Assembly: GCA_014706295.1 (NCBI GenBank)
Contig: JACSVZ010000022.1
Location: forward strand, 7,706,830 to 7,770,829
DNA length: 64,000 bases
Direction of reading: 5' to 3'
DNA from: Lycocorax pyrrhopterus obiensis
Taxonomy: Eukaryota > Chordata > Aves > Passeriformes > Paradisaeidae
Shown here: in pieces, positions 61,661 to 64,000 of the stretch
How positions within the stretch are numbered: position 1 is the stretch's first letter
Layout of the letters: every line of letters starts with the position of its first letter
Position numbers and translations under genes: made by a program
Notes under the pieces: generated by a model
Database searches by the model: none
Told to the model about the DNA's origin: nothing
The model's input: only the letters and a program-made list of their open reading frames with translations

Positions 61661-64000
61661 GGAAGGAAGGGGAGCACAGAGCCACATTTGATGATAGATT
61701 TGCATTTCCTTTACAGTTATAAGTACGAACCATCCTTTGTGCCATTCTTCATCTACTGACCCCAAGATTAAAAATTCAGTGGGTGCACCAAAGGAACCAG
61801 ATTCTTTCCTAAAATGACTGAGCTGGTGTGTAAATCCCTTAATGGTCTGGCTCAGGGTAGTGTTGTGTCTCCTGATGGACAGGGCAAAAAAGCAAGTGGA
61901 ACAAGTTTGGGTAACACCAAGCTATGATATGACTGATAGTGGTGTGCGTGGTGGTGTCATCAAACACAATTCTGCTTCCAGAAGCTCCACCTGGTTTAGT
62001 TGTACTATGGGAGGCAAACAGAAGAAATCCATTAAAGGCACCTATACCAACTTCTGTATCTCCTGGGTTATAGACTGATCAGAGTGTGTGCCTTTTTTTC
62101 CAGAGATATGTTGAAAAGGTCTCGATTTCATTCCGCCAAGAAACAGCAGCAAAGATAGTCATGAAATGTAACGCTTGGAGTTTTGCCAATCTAGATTTTA
62201 GAAGTTTGGGGGAGAATTTGAGCTCTCACAGGGAGGCTAGAAGGCAAAGATCAGCTGTAAGTGATAGAATCAGATGTTACACATATAAACCAGAATCCTT
62301 TGTAAAACAGAAACACCCCATTCTCCGCACGGCTTTGCCGTGATGTGTCCTGACAGCACCCAGAAGCATCCTCAGCACAAGGCAAGGCCGTGTTCAGCAG
62401 AAGCACACTTGAGCAGGAGGACAGAATAATTTTTCCTTGATTTCAGCGGGAGCTGCATCCACTTGCAGCCCGATAAATCTGTCCCCGAGTAACGCAGCGC
62501 GTAGGGCCGTGTGTGCCTCTCTCGTTCTCTCACACACACCCACACAAACACAGACACGGGCCTGTGACTCACTGCCTTCCCAGCAGTCGGGGCTCCTTTG
62601 CTAGTTAAAACATGCTGAGATACTCTCTCAGCCCTGTGGATTAACCCCTGTCTCCTTTCTACACCATCACCTATCTCTCAGCAGCACAGAACAGCCTGAT
62701 TTGGGCCTGATGGGCACTCTTGGTGGTGATGCGTGGAGACAGACAGATTTTTTCATGAGCTCTCTTGACCCTTCAGGGTAAGAAGTGGAAATACTTGTTG
62801 TGTAGTAAATTGAGCAAACATGACATGGATGGTAAAAGAGAGAGACAAGGGGAGAAGGCACAAATAACTGTGAGGGTTCAACTTATTCACATGTAGAAGG
62901 AGGCTGGGATGGCTTCACCGAAGGGAAAAGGTCTCTCTTGAAGCACCCAGAGCAAAGCTTATACCTGCAAAATCAACCCAGAGAGCTGAACAAAGACAGC
63001 TGATAGTCTAAAATAAAGCATCCTGCAATCCAGTTGGTTTCCTAACATTCAATTGTTAAAAAAACCAGGATTTTACTCCTCTGGATAGTACTTGAGAATG
63101 CTTTCATGATTTCGGGTTTTTCAGCTTCAAGGTTCAGAGGAGGAACCTGCTTTTGTTGTTGTTTTCCAGAGGAATAAAATTGCAAGATCCCCAAAATCCC
63201 ATTTTCCCAGTCCAAGAGAACACTTAAAATACGTTTGCAATGCTTTCCAGGGCACAAAAATTGGCATGAGGCTGCTATTATTGCACAAAACCAAAAACAT
63301 ATTGCTGGAATGAATGACAGATATTAGAACTTCCAAAATCCTTTGTGATGTAATATAATCAAAGCCAATATCTATTTTACAAATGTGATGCTAGGTTACG
63401 CTACTTCATTCTATTCTGATCCTTGCAGTGGCATGTAAGGAGAGGTCTCTGCTCATGAATTCACATTTCAAAGCATCATGCAGAGACCTTCAGTTTGCAG
63501 AAAGTGGGTCTGGACACATTCTGGAGAAAACCTTCTCTCTCCTCTCTGTCTTTCCCTGCCCTTAGGCCTACAGAGCATGTAGAACTTTGCCCTGATACAT
63601 TAAGTTCTTGAACTGGGTATTATTTCATCTCAGTGCCTTACCAAGGGGCAGGAGGTTGGACTGATTTGAAGCTGCTGTATGCAAATCTCCCATTACCACA
63701 CATTTGCTGCATCTCGAACTGGTCCTGTTTAACAGCTGGTTTGACACAAAGGCACGACGGTGCCATCTCGGTCCCTCAGCCTGTCACTGGTCTGTGGCAC
63801 TTGAGACATCAAGACATGGGCAGCCCAAAGTTTTATTAATAACTCTGATGGTTTGACAGGGGAGAGAAGCTGCTGCCTTGGAAATGTCCCAGTGAAAACC
63901 AGTTCCAGAGTTTAATGTATCTGTGACCATCTTGCTTCAGCACAGAGGGGAGCCCTGCGGTTTCCCAGGGTTTAAGGGTGAGGATGGGAAAGCTCCATTC
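61661..64000. other. Unique non-coding DNA to window end
   Basis: Only short frames (up to 85 codons) are present. A few CpGs cluster at 62.46-62.51 kb (CCCGATAAATC, CCCCGAGTAACGCAGCGCG) just before a CA-rich run. No repeat family or RNA gene could be identified. Confidence 0.7.
62531..62556. repeat. Short CA-rich repeat
   Basis: CACACACACCCACACAAACA followed by CAGACAC, immediately downstream of a small CpG cluster. Confidence 0.8.

Noticed and set aside
1..64000. Prokaryotic or phage features (operons, CRISPR, IS elements, attachment sites)
   Set aside because: Short, dispersed open frames, CR1, microsatellites and low CpG show vertebrate DNA; nothing prokaryotic was seen.
1..64000. Endogenous retrovirus or solo LTR
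   Set aside because: I could not find a pair of direct terminal repeats, a primer-binding site or any gag/pol-like frame; an old solo LTR could still be missed by eye.

Overview
The window looks like a vertebrate, almost certainly avian, nuclear segment that is entirely non-coding (a gene desert or a very large intron). The reasons are a well-preserved 3' fragment of a CR1 LINE at about 54.65-54.84 kb with the typical bird CR1 tail, low interspersed-repeat density, scarce CpG, a base composition that looks AT-leaning by eye, and short microsatellites. I find no bacterial or viral gene arrangement, CRISPR array, rRNA or convincing tRNA.

No protein-coding gene is supported. The longest open frames (230 codons on + at 32,967-33,659, 212 codons on - at 33,071-33,709, 178 codons on + at 29,689-30,225, 167 codons on - at 24,184-24,687) contain no domain, transmembrane pattern or family signature I recognise. 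They sit in locally GC-richer stretches where stops are rarer, and several overlap each other on opposite strands. I treat them as chance frames. A non-coding RNA or a short spliced exon cannot be excluded by eye.

Four kinds of structure can be read. (1) CR1 retrotransposon remains: one clear young-looking 3' end (54.65-54.84 kb), one much older internal/3' piece (about 21.0-21.3 kb) and one possible tail (about 35.5 kb), all in minus orientation. (2) Fossils that resemble the MIR/CORE-SINE group: plus strand at about 14.45-14.59, 20.33-20.46 and 61.53-61.66 kb; minus strand at about 46.71-46.79 and 48.92-49.07 kb; a weak one at 23.10-23.19 kb. (3) Simple and tandem repeats, the largest a compound (TCTA)n(TCCA)n block at 30.30-30.36 kb. 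(4) Repeat-free, AT-rich blocks dense in TAAT/ATTA-type words that look like candidate conserved non-coding elements: about 17.48-17.78, 18.42-18.83, 40.16-40.40, 42.78-42.91, 43.36-44.38, 47.49-48.11 and 55.48-55.81 kb.

Layout: 0-14 kb is unique sequence with A-rich and purine/pyrimidine tracts; 14-21.3 kb holds two SINE fossils, two candidate regulatory blocks and the old CR1; 21.3-38.4 kb is GC-richer unique sequence with tandem repeats and the longest chance ORFs; 38.4-48.1 kb is the most regulatory-looking part; 48.1-64 kb has SINE and CR1 remains, small CpG clusters and further unique DNA. The most useful leads are the 42.8-44.4 and 47.5-48.1 kb blocks and the group of ancient SINE relics. 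No new enzyme or defence-type system is visible.
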